Shown here piece by piece: positions 18,224 through 28,222 of a stretch of DNA of 64,000 nt (position 1 is its first letter; every line of letters starts with the position of its first letter). A program made the position numbers and the translations under genes. Origin of the DNA: Paraburkholderia sp. PGU19 (GTDB lineage Bacteria > Pseudomonadota > Gammaproteobacteria > Burkholderiales > Burkholderiaceae); assembly GCF_013426915.1 (NCBI RefSeq), contig NZ_AP023182.1, forward strand, positions 248,001-312,000, read 5' to 3'. The notes under the pieces are model-generated. The model was not told the DNA's origin, did no database searches, and saw only the letters and a list, made by a program, of their open reading frames with translations.

Positions 18224-19144
18224 TCATTCGCCCGACACCCGCTCACCTGCCTCATGGGCTCCGCTGATCAGGCTGTCCCTGAACGCCGATGCGGCAGCCG
18301 AAAGCTGTTTGCTCTCGCGATGCACCAGATACAGATACCGGACGATCGGAAAGTGCTCGACATCGAGCACCTTGAGCCGAAGGGTTTCGAGTTCGGCCAT
18401 GATCGTCGCGAGGGGCACGACTGACAGTCCCATGCCCGCCTGCACGGCCCATTTCACAGCCTCGTTGCTGCTCACTTCCATGCCTGGCCGAAAGCTGGTC
18501 CGGTGCTCGGCAAAGAAGCGCTCCATTGCGCGGCGCGTGCCGGAGCCGGATTCGCGCACCAGAAACGTTTCGCGCTCTAGCGCGCCCAGCGCAATGCGGC
18601 GCTCGCGCACGAGCGAGTGATCGGGCGGCGCGATCATCACGAGGGGATTCTTCGCCACGCGCACGGCGGCGAGACCTTGCCCTTCGGGCGGCATCCCCAT
18701 GATCGCGAGATCGGTCTCGTTGTTCGCCAGTTCGTTCAGCACGCACTCTCTGTTACCGACGGAGAGACTCACGTTGACGCCTGGAAAAGCCCGCGTGAAC
18801 TTCGCGATCAATTGAAGCGCGAGCGGGTTGGTCATCCCGCTCACCACCGACACCTTCAGTTTGCCCTGCTTCATGTCGCGCAGCTGATCGAGCGACGCTT
18901 CGAGAAGCGACAACTGTTGCTGCAGCAGTCGCGTATGGCTGTACAGCTCCTTGCCCGCCGCTGTCAGGAAGACGCGCCGTCCGACCTGTTCGAACAGCGG
19001 CATACCGATGCCCGTTTCGAGCTGCTTCAGTTGCGACGACACGCCTGGCTGCGTCAGATGAAGCTCCTCCGCTGCGCGCGAAAAACTCAGATGACGCGCA
19101 CTCGCCTCGAACACCTTTAGCTGGCGCAATGTCAGGTGCAGCAT
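18224..19144 (-). CDS. LysR-family regulator of the serine-cycle operon (QscR/CbbR-like)
   Basis: A 306-residue LysR regulator with its helix-turn-helix at residues 21-43 (FSRAAEELHLTQPGVSSQLK) and a periplasmic-binding-like effector domain with RESGSGTRRAMERFF near residue 200. It is divergent from glyA and 279 bases away, which is the classic arrangement of a LysR protein controlling the neighbouring operon and itself. In Methylobacterium QscR plays this role for serine-cycle genes, and the CbbR family is its closest relative. The target is inferred from position; the effector is unknown. Confidence 0.82.
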   Translation of the reverse strand: MLHLTLRQLKVFEASARHLSFSRAAEELHLTQPGVSSQLKQLETGIGMPLFEQVGRRVFLTAAGKELYSHTRLLQQQLSLLEASLDQLRDMKQGKLKVSVVSGMTNPLALQLIAKFTRAFPGVNVSLSVGNRECVLNELANNETDLAIMGMPPEGQGLAAVRVAKNPLVMIAPPDHSLVRERRIALGALERETFLVRESGSGTRRAMERFFAEHRTSFRPGMEVSSNEAVKWAVQAGMGLSVVPLATIMAELETLRLKVLDVEHFPIVRYLYLVHRESKQLSAAASAFRDSLISGAHEAGERVSGE

Positions 19145-19284
19145 CTCGCTCCCTACCCTCCCACACGCGGCAAAAACGCCTTGATTTCACGCCTCAACTG
19201 TACCAGCGGAGGAAGCGTCCGCAATGCCCAAGAAGAGGTACTCCGCGAGGCGCGAGGTCCGGCCGGCAAGGCTCGTACGCATGG

Positions 19285-19299
19285 TTATGGGTCGGATAA
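19285..19299. promoter_or_regulatory. candidate LysR-type operator
   Basis: Between the divergent lysR and glyA genes lies an interrupted dyad TTAT-N7-ATAA that contains the T-N11-A core typical of LysR binding sites. It is about 125 bases before the glyA start and 140 bases before the lysR start. I found it by eye; whether the regulator binds here is not known. Confidence 0.4.
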
Positions 19300-19423
19300 G
19301 TAACGCGAATGAGTGTTTTCGGCGGCACGCCACTACCATCGTTTCAACAGGAATACGAAGGGGATACGGAGGGGACGGGCAGCGACGTCCAGCCTGTCTG
19401 GTTCATTAAAGAGAGGTTCATAC

Positions 19424-20746
19424 ATGTTCAGCTACAAAAACACGATTGCCGTCACCGACCCGGAATTGCGGCAGGCCATCTCGGCGGAAACGCAGCGTCA
19501 ACAGGATCACATCGAGCTGATCGCATCAGAAAACTATGCGTCGCCCGCTGTGCTGGAAGCGCAGGGATCGCAGCTGACCAACAAGTACGCTGAGGGTTAT
19601 CCGGGGCGCCGCTACTACGGCGGCTGCGAACACGTCGATGTGGTCGAGCAGCTCGCCATCGATCGCGCGAAGCAGTTGTTCCATGCCGAGTATGCCAATG
19701 TGCAGCCGCATTCGGGATCGCAGGCCAATCAGGCCGTGTATCTGTCCGTGCTCAAACCGGGCGACACGATTCTCGGCATGTCGCTCGCCCACGGCGGGCA
19801 CCTCACGCATGGCGCGTCCGTGAACGTGAGCGGCAAGCTGTTCAATGCCGTGTCGTACGGTCTCAACCCCGATACGGAAGAAATCGACTACGAGCAGGTC
19901 GAGGAACTCGCGCAGACTCACAAGCCGCGCATGATCGTCGCGGGCGCTTCTGCCTACTCGCTCGTGATCGACTGGCAGCGGTTTCGCGCGATCGCCGATA
20001 GCGTCGGCGCGTCGTTGCTCGTCGACATGGCGCACTATGCGGGTCTCGTCGCGGCGGGGCTTTACCCGAGCCCCGTTGGCATCGCCGATTACGTCACGAC
20101 GACCACCCACAAGACGCTGCGCGGTCCACGCGGCGGCATGATTCTCGCGGGCGCGCAGGCTGCCAAGGCAATCGACTCGACGATCTTCCCCGGCATTCAG
20201 GGCGGCCCGCTGATGCATGTGATCGCGGGCAAGGCGGCCGCGCTGCGCGAAGCAATGACCGACGAGTTTCGCCAGTACCAGCAACAGGTGCTTATCAACG
20301 CACGGACGATGGCGCAGACGCTCCAGCAACGCGGCTTGCGGATCGTGTCGGGCCGCACGGATTCACACGTGTTCCTCGTCGATCTGCGCGCGAAAAACGT
20401 CACAGGCAAAGAGGCGGAAGCCGCGCTTGGCCGCGCCTTCATCACGGTCAACAAGAACGCGATTCCGAACGATCCGCAAAAACCCTTTGTCACGAGCGGC
20501 GTGCGTATCGGTTCGCCCGCCATCACGACACGCGGACTGCGCGAAACGGAAGCGCAACAGCTTGCACACCTGATGGCGGATGTGCTCGAGGCACCGGCCA
20601 ACGACTTCGTGATCCGCCGCACAGCGGACGCCGTGCTCGCGCTAACCGCGAAGTTTCCTGTGTATCGCGACGCACCCGACGCGCAGCGACACCACGTGCC
20701 CACGACACAGGACGACAGCACGGCCGCAGGTCACGCGGCGCACTGA
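19424..20746 (+). CDS. glyA: serine hydroxymethyltransferase
   Basis: A 440-residue PLP enzyme that joins methylene-H4F and glycine to serine, the entry of C1 units into the serine cycle. The [20 protein letters not shown] start, the YYGGCE segment and the PLP lysine Lys230 in [14 protein letters not shown] are all intact. It carries about 20 extra C-terminal residues rich in His, Asp, Thr and Ala. The start has an aaagagagg ribosome site. Being first in the serine-cycle operon suggests a dedicated methylotrophy copy; a housekeeping copy would lie elsewhere. Confidence 0.95.
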   Translation: MFSYKNTIAVTDPELRQAISAETQRQQDHIELIASENYASPAVLEAQGSQLTNKYAEGYPGRRYYGGCEHVDVVEQLAIDRAKQLFHAEYANVQPHSGSQANQAVYLSVLKPGDTILGMSLAHGGHLTHGASVNVSGKLFNAVSYGLNPDTEEIDYEQVEELAQTHKPRMIVAGASAYSLVIDWQRFRAIADSVGASLLVDMAHYAGLVAAGLYPSPVGIADYVTTTTHKTLRGPRGGMILAGAQAAKAIDSTIFPGIQGGPLMHVIAGKAAALREAMTDEFRQYQQQVLINARTMAQTLQQRGLRIVSGRTDSHVFLVDLRAKNVTGKEAEAALGRAFITVNKNAIPNDPQKPFVTSGVRIGSPAITTRGLRETEAQQLAHLMADVLEAPANDFVIRRTADAVLALTAKFPVYRDAPDAQRHHVPTTQDDSTAAGHAAH

Positions 20747-20805
20747 ACCACCCGAACGACATCATCCAGACGACAGATCACGATCATCACCCAAGGAGAC
20801 GAACC

Positions 20806-22074
20806 ATGTCGAATACTTCTGCCACGCGCATCCCTGGACGCAACATTCTCGCCGTCCCCGGTCCGACCAATGTTCCCGACGCCGTGCAACGCGCGATGGT
20901 GGTGTCGATGGAAGACCACCGTTCGACGAAATTTCCCGAACTCACGCATGGCCTGCTCTCCGATCTGAAAAAGATCTACCGGACGGCGGAAGGCCAGCCC
21001 TTTATTTTTCCGTCGTCGGGTACGGGCGCATGGGAAGCGGCGCTCACCAACACGTTGTCCCCGGGTGACCGGGTCCTGGTGCCGCGCTTTGGCCAGTTCA
21101 GCCATCTGTGGGCCGACATGGCGCAGCGCCTGGGCTTCGATGTAGAAATTCTCGACGTCGATTGGGGCGAAGGCGTGCCCGTCGAGCGGATCGGCGAGAT
21201 CCTGAAGGCCGACCGTCAGCACACCATCAAGGGCATTCTGGCCTGCCACAACGAAACGGCGACGGGCGTGACGAGCGATATCGGCGCACTGCGCCGCGCG
21301 ATGGATGCGGCGGGCCACCCGGCCTTGCTGTTCGTCGACGGCGTGAGCTCGATTGGCTGCATCGATTTCCGCATGGACGAATGGGGCGTCGATCTGGCCG
21401 TGACTGGCTCGCAGAAGGGTTTGATGCTGCCGGCGGGCCTCGGCATCCTGTGCGTGAGCCAGAAGGCGCTGAAGACGATCGGGCACGCGAAATCGCGCCG
21501 CTGCTACTTCGATCTCGCCGACATGGTGCGCACCAACGCCACCGGCTATTTCCCGTACACGCCTGCGCTTTCGCTGCTGTACGGGCTGCGCGCCGCGCTC
21601 GATCTGCTGTTCCAGGAAGGGCTCGACAACGTGTTCGCGCGACATCACTACCTGGCTTCCGGCGTGCGCGCCGCCATCACGGAAGGCTGGGGACTCGAAG
21701 TGTGTGCGAAGGCGCCGAAGTGGCACTCCGATACGGTGTCCGCGATCGTCGTGCCGGAAGGATTCAACGCCGCGCAGGTCATCGACACCGCTTATCGCCG
21801 CTACAACCTCGCGCTCGGCGCGGGACTCTCGAAGGTCGCGGGCAAGGTGTTCCGCATCGGACACCTCGGCGACCTGAACGAGCTGATGCTGGTGAGCGCG
21901 ATTGCAGGCGCCGAAATGGCCATGCTCGATGCCGGTATCGACGTGCGGCCGGGCAGCGGCGTAGGCGCAGCCGGACAGTACTGGCGCACGCACACCCCGG
22001 GCGCACAGTCCGCGACGCATGCCGTGACGCAGCCGGTGGCAGAGCCCGTCGTGCGCCGCGCCGCCAACGCATGA
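20806..22074 (+). CDS. sga: serine-glyoxylate aminotransferase
   Basis: A 422-residue class V PLP aminotransferase that transfers the amino group of serine to glyoxylate, giving hydroxypyruvate and glycine. The PLP lysine is Lys204 in VTGSQKGLMLPAG, and the N-terminal ILAVPGPTNVPDAVQRAM is typical of the SGAT group. The C-terminal 25 residues are Thr/Ala/Val-rich and probably disordered. aaggaga is the ribosome site. The gene is followed by a run of four 14-base repeats before hprA. Confidence 0.93.
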   Translation: MSNTSATRIPGRNILAVPGPTNVPDAVQRAMVVSMEDHRSTKFPELTHGLLSDLKKIYRTAEGQPFIFPSSGTGAWEAALTNTLSPGDRVLVPRFGQFSHLWADMAQRLGFDVEILDVDWGEGVPVERIGEILKADRQHTIKGILACHNETATGVTSDIGALRRAMDAAGHPALLFVDGVSSIGCIDFRMDEWGVDLAVTGSQKGLMLPAGLGILCVSQKALKTIGHAKSRRCYFDLADMVRTNATGYFPYTPALSLLYGLRAALDLLFQEGLDNVFARHHYLASGVRAAITEGWGLEVCAKAPKWHSDTVSAIVVPEGFNAAQVIDTAYRRYNLALGAGLSKVAGKVFRIGHLGDLNELMLVSAIAGAEMAMLDAGIDVRPGSGVGAAGQYWRTHTPGAQSATHAVTQPVAEPVVRRAANA

Positions 22075-22125
22075 ACACGGCGGCATGAGCACGGCTGCAT
22101 GAGCGCGACCGCCTGAACGCGTCTG
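22070..22125. repeat. four-copy 14-bp tandem repeat after sga
   Basis: Four head-to-tail 14-base units begin at 22070, 22084, 22098 and 22112 (first unit catgaacacggcgg, later units increasingly diverged). The first unit contains the sga stop codon, so the array begins inside the gene and fills the first half of the 110-base gap to hprA. Each of the first three units contains an ATGA, giving repeated stop/start combinations. I cannot tell whether it is functional or a slippage product. Confidence 0.75.
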
Positions 22126-22184
22126 CCTCAAGCAGGCGCGGCGGGTCGCATCCTTCCCGCCCACACTACGGAACGCACGACACC

Positions 22185-23141
22185 ATGCGACACGAAATCG
22201 TTTTTCTCGACCGTTCCACGTTGAATGCCGATGTCCGGCGCCCAACGTTCGACCACCACTGGGTCCAGTACGCGTCGACCTCTGAACACGAGGTCACGCG
22301 GCGGCTCGAAGGCGCCACCATCGCGATCACGAACAAGGTGCCGCTGCGAGCCGACATGCTCGACAAGCACCCGTCGATCAAGATGATTGCCGTAGCGGCG
22401 ACAGGCTATGACGTCGTCGATACGGCGTACTGCCGCGAGCGTGGCATCGCCGTCGCCAACATTCGCGGCTATGCGTCGCACGCGGTGCCCGAGCACACGT
22501 TCGCGCTGATCCTCGCGTTGCGGCGCAATCTGCTCGCTTACCGCAGCGACGTGCTGAGCGGACGCTGGCAGCAGACCAAGCAGTTCTGCTTCTTCGATCA
22601 TCAGATCCGCGATCTGCATGGCTCGACGCTTGGCATCATCGGCGGCGGCGCGCTGGGCCAGGGCACGGCGCAGATTGCGCGCGGCTTCGGCATGCGCCCG
22701 GTGTTCGCCGCGCACGACGCGCAGCGCGCGCGGGTGCCGGGCCTCGAATACGCCGAACTCGACACGGTGCTGCGCGCGTCGGATGTGATCTCGCTGCACG
22801 CGCCGCTCACGCCTGCCACGCGCAACCTGATCGGGCTCGACGAGTTGCGCAGCATGAAGCGCAACTGCCTGCTGATCAACACGGCGCGCGGCGGGCTGGT
22901 GTGCGAAGCCTCGCTCGCCACGGCACTCAAGGAAGGACTGATCGCCGGGGCAGGCTTCGACGTGCTGAGCCAGGAGCCGCCCGTCGCGGGCAATCCGCTG
23001 CTCGAACTCGACCTGCCCAACTTCATCCTGACACCTCACGTCGCATGGGCGTCCGACGACGCCATGCAGTCGCTAGCCGACCAGCTGATCGAGAACATCG
23101 AGGCTTTCGCGCGCGGCGTACCGCGCAATCTCGTGACCTGA
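22185..23141 (+). CDS. hprA: hydroxypyruvate reductase (glycerate dehydrogenase)
   Basis: A 318-residue D-2-hydroxyacid dehydrogenase that reduces hydroxypyruvate to glycerate. The NAD-binding loop GGGALGQG is at residues 153-160 and the catalytic triad Arg235 (NTARGG), Glu264 (SQEPP) and His285 (TPHVAW) is complete. Position directly after sga fixes the substrate as hydroxypyruvate with good confidence. In Methylobacterium mtdA and fch follow next; here mtkA follows after 37 bases. Confidence 0.92.
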   Translation: MRHEIVFLDRSTLNADVRRPTFDHHWVQYASTSEHEVTRRLEGATIAITNKVPLRADMLDKHPSIKMIAVAATGYDVVDTAYCRERGIAVANIRGYASHAVPEHTFALILALRRNLLAYRSDVLSGRWQQTKQFCFFDHQIRDLHGSTLGIIGGGALGQGTAQIARGFGMRPVFAAHDAQRARVPGLEYAELDTVLRASDVISLHAPLTPATRNLIGLDELRSMKRNCLLINTARGGLVCEASLATALKEGLIAGAGFDVLSQEPPVAGNPLLELDLPNFILTPHVAWASDDAMQSLADQLIENIEAFARGVPRNLVT

Positions 23142-23178
23142 CGGTTCGCAAACCACTCAATCAAACGGAGACATCGAC

Positions 23179-24366
23179 ATGGACATTCACGAGTATCAGG
23201 CCAAAGACCTGCTGTCTGGCTTCGGCGTGCCGATCCAGCGCGGCGCGGTCGCCTACACGCCGGATCAGGCCGTCTACTGCGCCACGGAACTCGGCGGCTG
23301 GCACTGGGCCGTCAAGGCGCAGATTCATTCGGGCGCGCGCGGCAAGGCGGGCGGCATCAAGCTGTGCGAGACCTACCACGACGTGCACGAGGCGGCGACC
23401 GCGCTGTTCGGCAAGCAGCTCGTGACGATCCAGACGGGACCGGAAGGCAAGGTCGTCGAGCGCGTGTACGTGGAGGTCGCCGAGAAATTCGAGCGCGAGA
23501 TCTATCTGGGCATCGTACTCGACCGCAAGGCGGAACGCGTGCGCGTGATCGCTTCCTCACAGGGCGGCATGGATATCGAAGAAGTGGTGCGCACCAACCC
23601 AGGCGCCGTGCTTCAGACGGTGGTCGAGCCGGCCGTCGGCTTGCAGCCCTTCCAGGCGCGCGAGATCGCCTTCGGCCTTGGCTTGAACATCAAGCAGGTG
23701 AGCCGCGCCGTCAACGCGATCATGGGCGCGTATCGCGCGTTTCGCGACCTCGACGCGACGATGGTCGAGATCAATCCCCTCGTCGTCACCGATGACGACC
23801 GCGTGATCGCCCTCGACGCGAAGATTTCCTTCGACGACAACGGCCTGTTTCGCCACCCGCACGTGTCCGAGATGCGCGACGCGGCGCAGGAAGATCCGCG
23901 CGAAGCGGAAGCCGCGCAGTTCGGGCTGAACTACGTCGGGCTCGACGGCGATATCGGCTGCATCATCAACGGCGCCGGCCTCGCGATGGCCACCATGGAC
24001 ACGATCAAGTACGCAGGCGGCGAGCCGGCGAACTTCCTCGACGTCGGCGGCGGCGCATCGCCCGAGCGCGTGGCGGCTGCGTTTCGCCTCGTGCTGTCGG
24101 ACCAGAACGTGTCGGCCGTGCTCGTCAATATTTTCGCCGGCATCAATCGCTGCGACTGGGTTGCCGAAGGCGTCGTGCAGGCGGCCCGCGGCCTGAGAGT
24201 GCCCCTCGTCGTGCGTCTGGCGGGTACCAACGTCGAAGAAGGACGACGCATCATCAAGGAAAGCGGCTTGCCCATCATCGCGGCGCAATCGCTGCTGGAA
24301 GCGGCGCAAAAGGCCGTCGAGGCCTCCAAGGCACACCGCGCCCGCCAGGCCGGCAACCCCAGATAA
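23179..24366 (+). CDS. mtkA: malate-CoA ligase (malate thiokinase) beta subunit
   Basis: A 395-residue ATP-grasp subunit related to succinyl-CoA synthetase beta (SucC). It starts [18 protein letters not shown] and keeps [18 protein letters not shown] and [10 protein letters not shown] as nucleotide and metal motifs, and [13 protein letters not shown] near residue 293. Together with MtkB it activates malate to malyl-CoA with ATP. The choice of malate over succinate comes from context, since ppc and mclA follow and no TCA genes are adjacent. A ggag-type ribosome site precedes the ATG. Confidence 0.9.
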   Translation: MDIHEYQAKDLLSGFGVPIQRGAVAYTPDQAVYCATELGGWHWAVKAQIHSGARGKAGGIKLCETYHDVHEAATALFGKQLVTIQTGPEGKVVERVYVEVAEKFEREIYLGIVLDRKAERVRVIASSQGGMDIEEVVRTNPGAVLQTVVEPAVGLQPFQAREIAFGLGLNIKQVSRAVNAIMGAYRAFRDLDATMVEINPLVVTDDDRVIALDAKISFDDNGLFRHPHVSEMRDAAQEDPREAEAAQFGLNYVGLDGDIGCIINGAGLAMATMDTIKYAGGEPANFLDVGGGASPERVAAAFRLVLSDQNVSAVLVNIFAGINRCDWVAEGVVQAARGLRVPLVVRLAGTNVEEGRRIIKESGLPIIAAQSLLEAAQKAVEASKAHRARQAGNPR

Positions 24367-24377
24367 GGAGAACGGAC

Positions 24378-25283
24378 ATGAGTATCCTGATCGACGAAAA
24401 CACCCGCGTCATCGTGCAGGGCTTCACGGGCGACAAGGCGTCGTTCCACGCGAAAGAGATGATCGAATACGGCACCAACGTGGTCGGCGGCGTCACGCCG
24501 GGCAAAGGCGGACAGCTTCATCTCGAACGCCCCGTGTTCGACACCGTGAAAGATGCCGTGCGCGAAACGGGTGCCACCGCGAGCCTCGTGTTCGTACCGC
24601 CGCCTTACTGTGCCGACGCCATCATGGAAGCCGCTGACGCCGGCCTGCAACTCGTCTGTGTGATTACCGACGGCATCCCGGCACAGGACATGATGCGCGT
24701 CAAACGCTATCTGCTGCGTTATCCGAAGGAAACCCGCACGATGGTGGTCGGCCCGAACTGCGCAGGCATCATCAGCGCCGGACGCGCGATGCTCGGCATC
24801 ATGCCGGGCCACATCTACCGGCGCGGCAATATCGGCATCGTGTCGCGCTCGGGCACGCTCGGCTACGAAGCCGCCGCGCAGCTCAATGCGCTTGGCCTCG
24901 GCGTCACCACGAGCGTGGGTATCGGCGGCGATCCCATCAACGGCAGCTCGTTCCTCGATCATCTGAAACTGTTCGAGCAGGACCCCGAGACCGAGGCGGT
25001 CGTGATGATCGGCGAGATTGGCGGCCCGCAGGAAGCCGAAGCTGCGAAGTGGGTCAGCGAGCATATGACGAAGCCCGTCGTCGGCTATGTGGCCGGTCTG
25101 ACGGCGCCCAAGGGACGACGCATGGGACACGCGGGCGCGATTATCTCGGCAGCGGGCGACAGCGCGGCGGAGAAGGCGGAAATCATGATGTCCTACGGCC
25201 TCTCGGTGGCGCCCAGCGCGTCCGAGCTGGGTTCCACGGTTGCCTCTGTGCTCGAAGAACATGTCACGCGCCGCGTTGCCTGA
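24378..25283 (+). CDS. mtkB: malate-CoA ligase alpha subunit
   Basis: A 301-residue CoA-binding subunit related to SucD. The phosphohistidine is His251 in [11 protein letters not shown], and [11 protein letters not shown] and [13 protein letters not shown] are the conserved CoA/phosphate segments. It completes malyl-CoA synthetase with MtkA 11 bases upstream; aaggaga is the ribosome site. Its 3' end overlaps the preferred ppc start by 23 bases. Confidence 0.92.
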   Translation: MSILIDENTRVIVQGFTGDKASFHAKEMIEYGTNVVGGVTPGKGGQLHLERPVFDTVKDAVRETGATASLVFVPPPYCADAIMEAADAGLQLVCVITDGIPAQDMMRVKRYLLRYPKETRTMVVGPNCAGIISAGRAMLGIMPGHIYRRGNIGIVSRSGTLGYEAAAQLNALGLGVTTSVGIGGDPINGSSFLDHLKLFEQDPETEAVVMIGEIGGPQEAEAAKWVSEHMTKPVVGYVAGLTAPKGRRMGHAGAIISAAGDSAAEKAEIMMSYGLSVAPSASELGSTVASVLEEHVTRRVA

Positions 25284-28173
25284 TTGGGGCTATGGCCCAG
25301 AAACACAACCCGACCCGCCGCGCGTCGAGGTTGTGCGCCCCTTCCCCGCGAGCAGGCACGCCGACGTCGACCGGCTGCACGAGCTCGCGATCGCGTCGGC
25401 TGCCCTGCCCGCGCTCAGCGCGGAAGATTATGAATACGCGGTCATCGAGTTGCTGTCAGAACTGTTGCGCGACATTGCGCGCGGCCGCCAGCCGGAAGTC
25501 GAACGCACGCTGATGGGCGAGTCGGCGCATGAATCGATGACGCAACTGATGCGCGAGCGGATGGACGATCGCACCGCGCGTGTGATTCTGAGGCGCATGC
25601 TGCAGGCGCAAGGCATGTGGTTCCAGCTGCTCAGCATCGCCGAGCAGAGTACCGCGATGCGCCGCCGCCGGGAGATCGAGATCGAAGGCGGCTACGACAG
25701 GTTGCCCGATTCGTTTGCGAGAGTGATTGCCGAAGCGGCCGAAGCGGGCATTCCTGCCGCCGAAGTGCGCGACGCGCTGAGCCAGATGAAGGTGCGCCCG
25801 GTGCTGACGGCCCACCCCACGGAAGCCAAGCGTGTCACAGTGCTCGAAATCCATCGACGCATCTACCGGCGTCTGATGGAACTCGAATCGCCACGCTGGA
25901 CACCGCGCGAACGCTACACGCTCATCCTCGCGCTCAGGAACGATATCGAGCTGTTGTGGATGAGCGGCGAGCTGCGGCTCGAAAAACCCACGGTCGCGCA
26001 GGAAGTCGCGTGGGGATTGCACTTTTTCGGCGAGACGCTGTTCGAAGCCGTACCGCTGCTGTTCGACAAGCTGGAGAGCGCGCTCGCGCGCCACTATCCG
26101 GGCGAGCGCTTCGACATGCCGCGTTTTTTCCAGTTTGGTTCGTGGATAGGCGGAGACCGCGACGGCAATCCCTTCGTCGATGACAGCGTCACGCGTGCCA
26201 CGCTGCATGAGAACCGGCTTGCGTGCCTGAAGCGCTACCGGCTGCGTCTCGTCGAACTGACGCAGATGCTGAGTATCACGTCCGAGGCATTGCCTGTGCC
26301 GGACAGTTTCCACGAAGCGCTGGCGCGGGCGCTGATGCGCAGCGGCGAGGCCACGTCGATCGCGTCGCGCAATCCGGGCGAACTGTTCCGTCAATACCTG
26401 ACGTGCATCTTGCGCCGTCTCGACGGGTCGCTTGCCAACGCCAGCCGGCCCGCCGACGGCACGCCCGTTCAAGGTGGCTACACGAGCGCCGACGAGCTTG
26501 CCGCCGACCTGCTGGTGATCGAGCAGACGCTCTTTGCGACGGGCAGCGCGCAACTGGCGCACATGCTCGTACGGCCGTTGCGGCAAGAAGTCGAGACGTT
26601 TCGCTTCAGCACCGTGCAGCTCGACCTGCGTCAGAACACGACGGTGATCGAGCAGGCGCTGCGCGCGTTGTGGCGCGCGACCTGTGGCACATCCGGCGAG
26701 CCGCCCGCCAGCGACTCGCCCGAATGGAAAGCGTGGCTGCTCAGCGAACTGGCTCAACCTTCGGACAGCGAGCAGGAGCGGGAACGCCGCTTCGATTCGC
26801 TCCCATTCGACGAGGCACAGACGCTGCAGATTTTCCGCACGGCGCGCGAGATGCGCCAGCAGGTGGATCGCAATGCATTCGGCGCGTTCATTCTGAGCAT
26901 GACGCATCGGGCGAGCGACGTGCTCGGGGTCTATCTGCTTGCCAAGGAAGCCGGTCTCTTCTCCGACGCAGCCGGGACGGAAAGCTGCACGTTGCCCGTC
27001 GTGCCCCTGCTCGAAACCATCGACGACTTGCGCCGCGCGCCCGAAATCCTGCGCGAACTGCTGGCCGTGCCGATGGTCCGCCGCAGCATTCGCGCACAGG
27101 GCGGCGTGCAGGAAATCATGATCGGCTATTCGGACTCGAACAAGGACGGCGGATTTTTCGCGAGCAACTGGGAGTTGTCGAAGGCGCAGACGAAGATCAA
27201 GCGGCTCGGCGATGAACTGGGCGTCACGATCGCGTTCTTCCACGGACGCGGCGGCTCGGTGAGCCGGGGCGGCATCCCGGCTGGCCGCGCCGTCGCCGCG
27301 TTGCCCGCCGGCTCGGTCAAAGGACGTTTTCGCGTGACGGAACAGGGCGAGGTGGTGTCGTTCAAATACGCGAATCGCGGCACGGCGCAGTATCACGTCG
27401 AGTTGCTTGCGTCGAGCGTGCTCGAACATACGCTGAAGTCGGAGCGCGAAGAGGCGTTGCTGCCGAAAGGCGAATTCGATGAAGCCATGGAAGCACTCTC
27501 GGGCGCGTCGCGGGCCGCGTATGCGAAGTTCATCGAGCAGCCGGGCATGCTCGCGTATTTCCAGGCGGCCAGCCCGCTCGAAGAACTGTCGATGCTCAAC
27601 ATGGGCTCGCGCCCTGCCCGCCGCTTCGGCGCAACGAGCTTGCAGGATCTGCGCGCGATTCCGTGGGTGTTCGCATGGTCGCAGAACCGGCACGCGCTGA
27701 CGGGCTGGTACGGCGTGGGCAGCGCGCTCGAAGGCTTCCTCTCGGTGCGGCAGGAACGCGGGATCGACCTGCTGCGGCGGATGTTCGATGAATCGCGGCT
27801 GTTCCGGCTCGTCATCGACGAGGTCGAAAAGACGCTGACCCAGGTCAATCTCGACATTGCGCGCGAGTACGCGAGCCTCGTGCCCGATGAAGCGACCCGC
27901 GAGACCATCTTCGCGCAGATCCAAGCCGAATTCAGGCTCACGGTGAAGATGGTGCAAACGCTCACGGGCTCGTCAGAACTGGGCACGCGCTTTCCGAAGT
28001 TCCATGCGCGTCTGCAGCGCCGCTTGCCCGCTATCGATCTCGTTAGCCGCCAGCAGATCGAACTGCTTCGTCTCTACCGTTCGGCACAGACGGAACGACA
28101 GCGGCGCGCGTATCAGGTGCCGCTGCTGCTGTCCATCAACTGCATCGCATCGGGCTTCGGCGCGACGGGCTAG
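25261..28173 (+). CDS. ppc: phosphoenolpyruvate carboxylase
   Basis: A 970-residue PEP carboxylase that fixes bicarbonate on PEP to oxaloacetate for the serine cycle. Diagnostic segments are VLTAHPTEAKRV near residue 185, GSWIGGDRDGNP near 300, the catalytic IMIGYSDSNKDGG near 625, and the glycine loop FHGRGGSVSRGG near 660. I prefer ATG 25261, inside the end of mtkB; ATG 25240 and TTG 25276 are alternatives in the same frame. This operon copy belongs to the serine-cycle type, which lacks acetyl-CoA dependence in methylotrophs, but that cannot be read from the sequence. Confidence 0.93.
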   Translation: MSRAALPDWGYGPETQPDPPRVEVVRPFPASRHADVDRLHELAIASAALPALSAEDYEYAVIELLSELLRDIARGRQPEVERTLMGESAHESMTQLMRERMDDRTARVILRRMLQAQGMWFQLLSIAEQSTAMRRRREIEIEGGYDRLPDSFARVIAEAAEAGIPAAEVRDALSQMKVRPVLTAHPTEAKRVTVLEIHRRIYRRLMELESPRWTPRERYTLILALRNDIELLWMSGELRLEKPTVAQEVAWGLHFFGETLFEAVPLLFDKLESALARHYPGERFDMPRFFQFGSWIGGDRDGNPFVDDSVTRATLHENRLACLKRYRLRLVELTQMLSITSEALPVPDSFHEALARALMRSGEATSIASRNPGELFRQYLTCILRRLDGSLANASRPADGTPVQGGYTSADELAADLLVIEQTLFATGSAQLAHMLVRPLRQEVETFRFSTVQLDLRQNTTVIEQALRALWRATCGTSGEPPASDSPEWKAWLLSELAQPSDSEQERERRFDSLPFDEAQTLQIFRTAREMRQQVDRNAFGAFILSMTHRASDVLGVYLLAKEAGLFSDAAGTESCTLPVVPLLETIDDLRRAPEILRELLAVPMVRRSIRAQGGVQEIMIGYSDSNKDGGFFASNWELSKAQTKIKRLGDELGVTIAFFHGRGGSVSRGGIPAGRAVAALPAGSVKGRFRVTEQGEVVSFKYANRGTAQYHVELLASSVLEHTLKSEREEALLPKGEFDEAMEALSGASRAAYAKFIEQPGMLAYFQAASPLEELSMLNMGSRPARRFGATSLQDLRAIPWVFAWSQNRHALTGWYGVGSALEGFLSVRQERGIDLLRRMFDESRLFRLVIDEVEKTLTQVNLDIAREYASLVPDEATRETIFAQIQAEFRLTVKMVQTLTGSSELGTRFPKFHARLQRRLPAIDLVSRQQIELLRLYRSAQTERQRRAYQVPLLLSINCIASGFGATG

Positions 28174-28222
28174 GCGCCCGTTGCCGTCATGCCTTCAATG
28201 AAATGACTTCAGGAGAACCCGT

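Noticed and set aside
23179..25283. Annotation of mtkAB as succinyl-CoA synthetase (sucCD).
   Set aside because: The subunits are homologous, but placement between hprA and ppc-mclA points to malate-CoA ligase.
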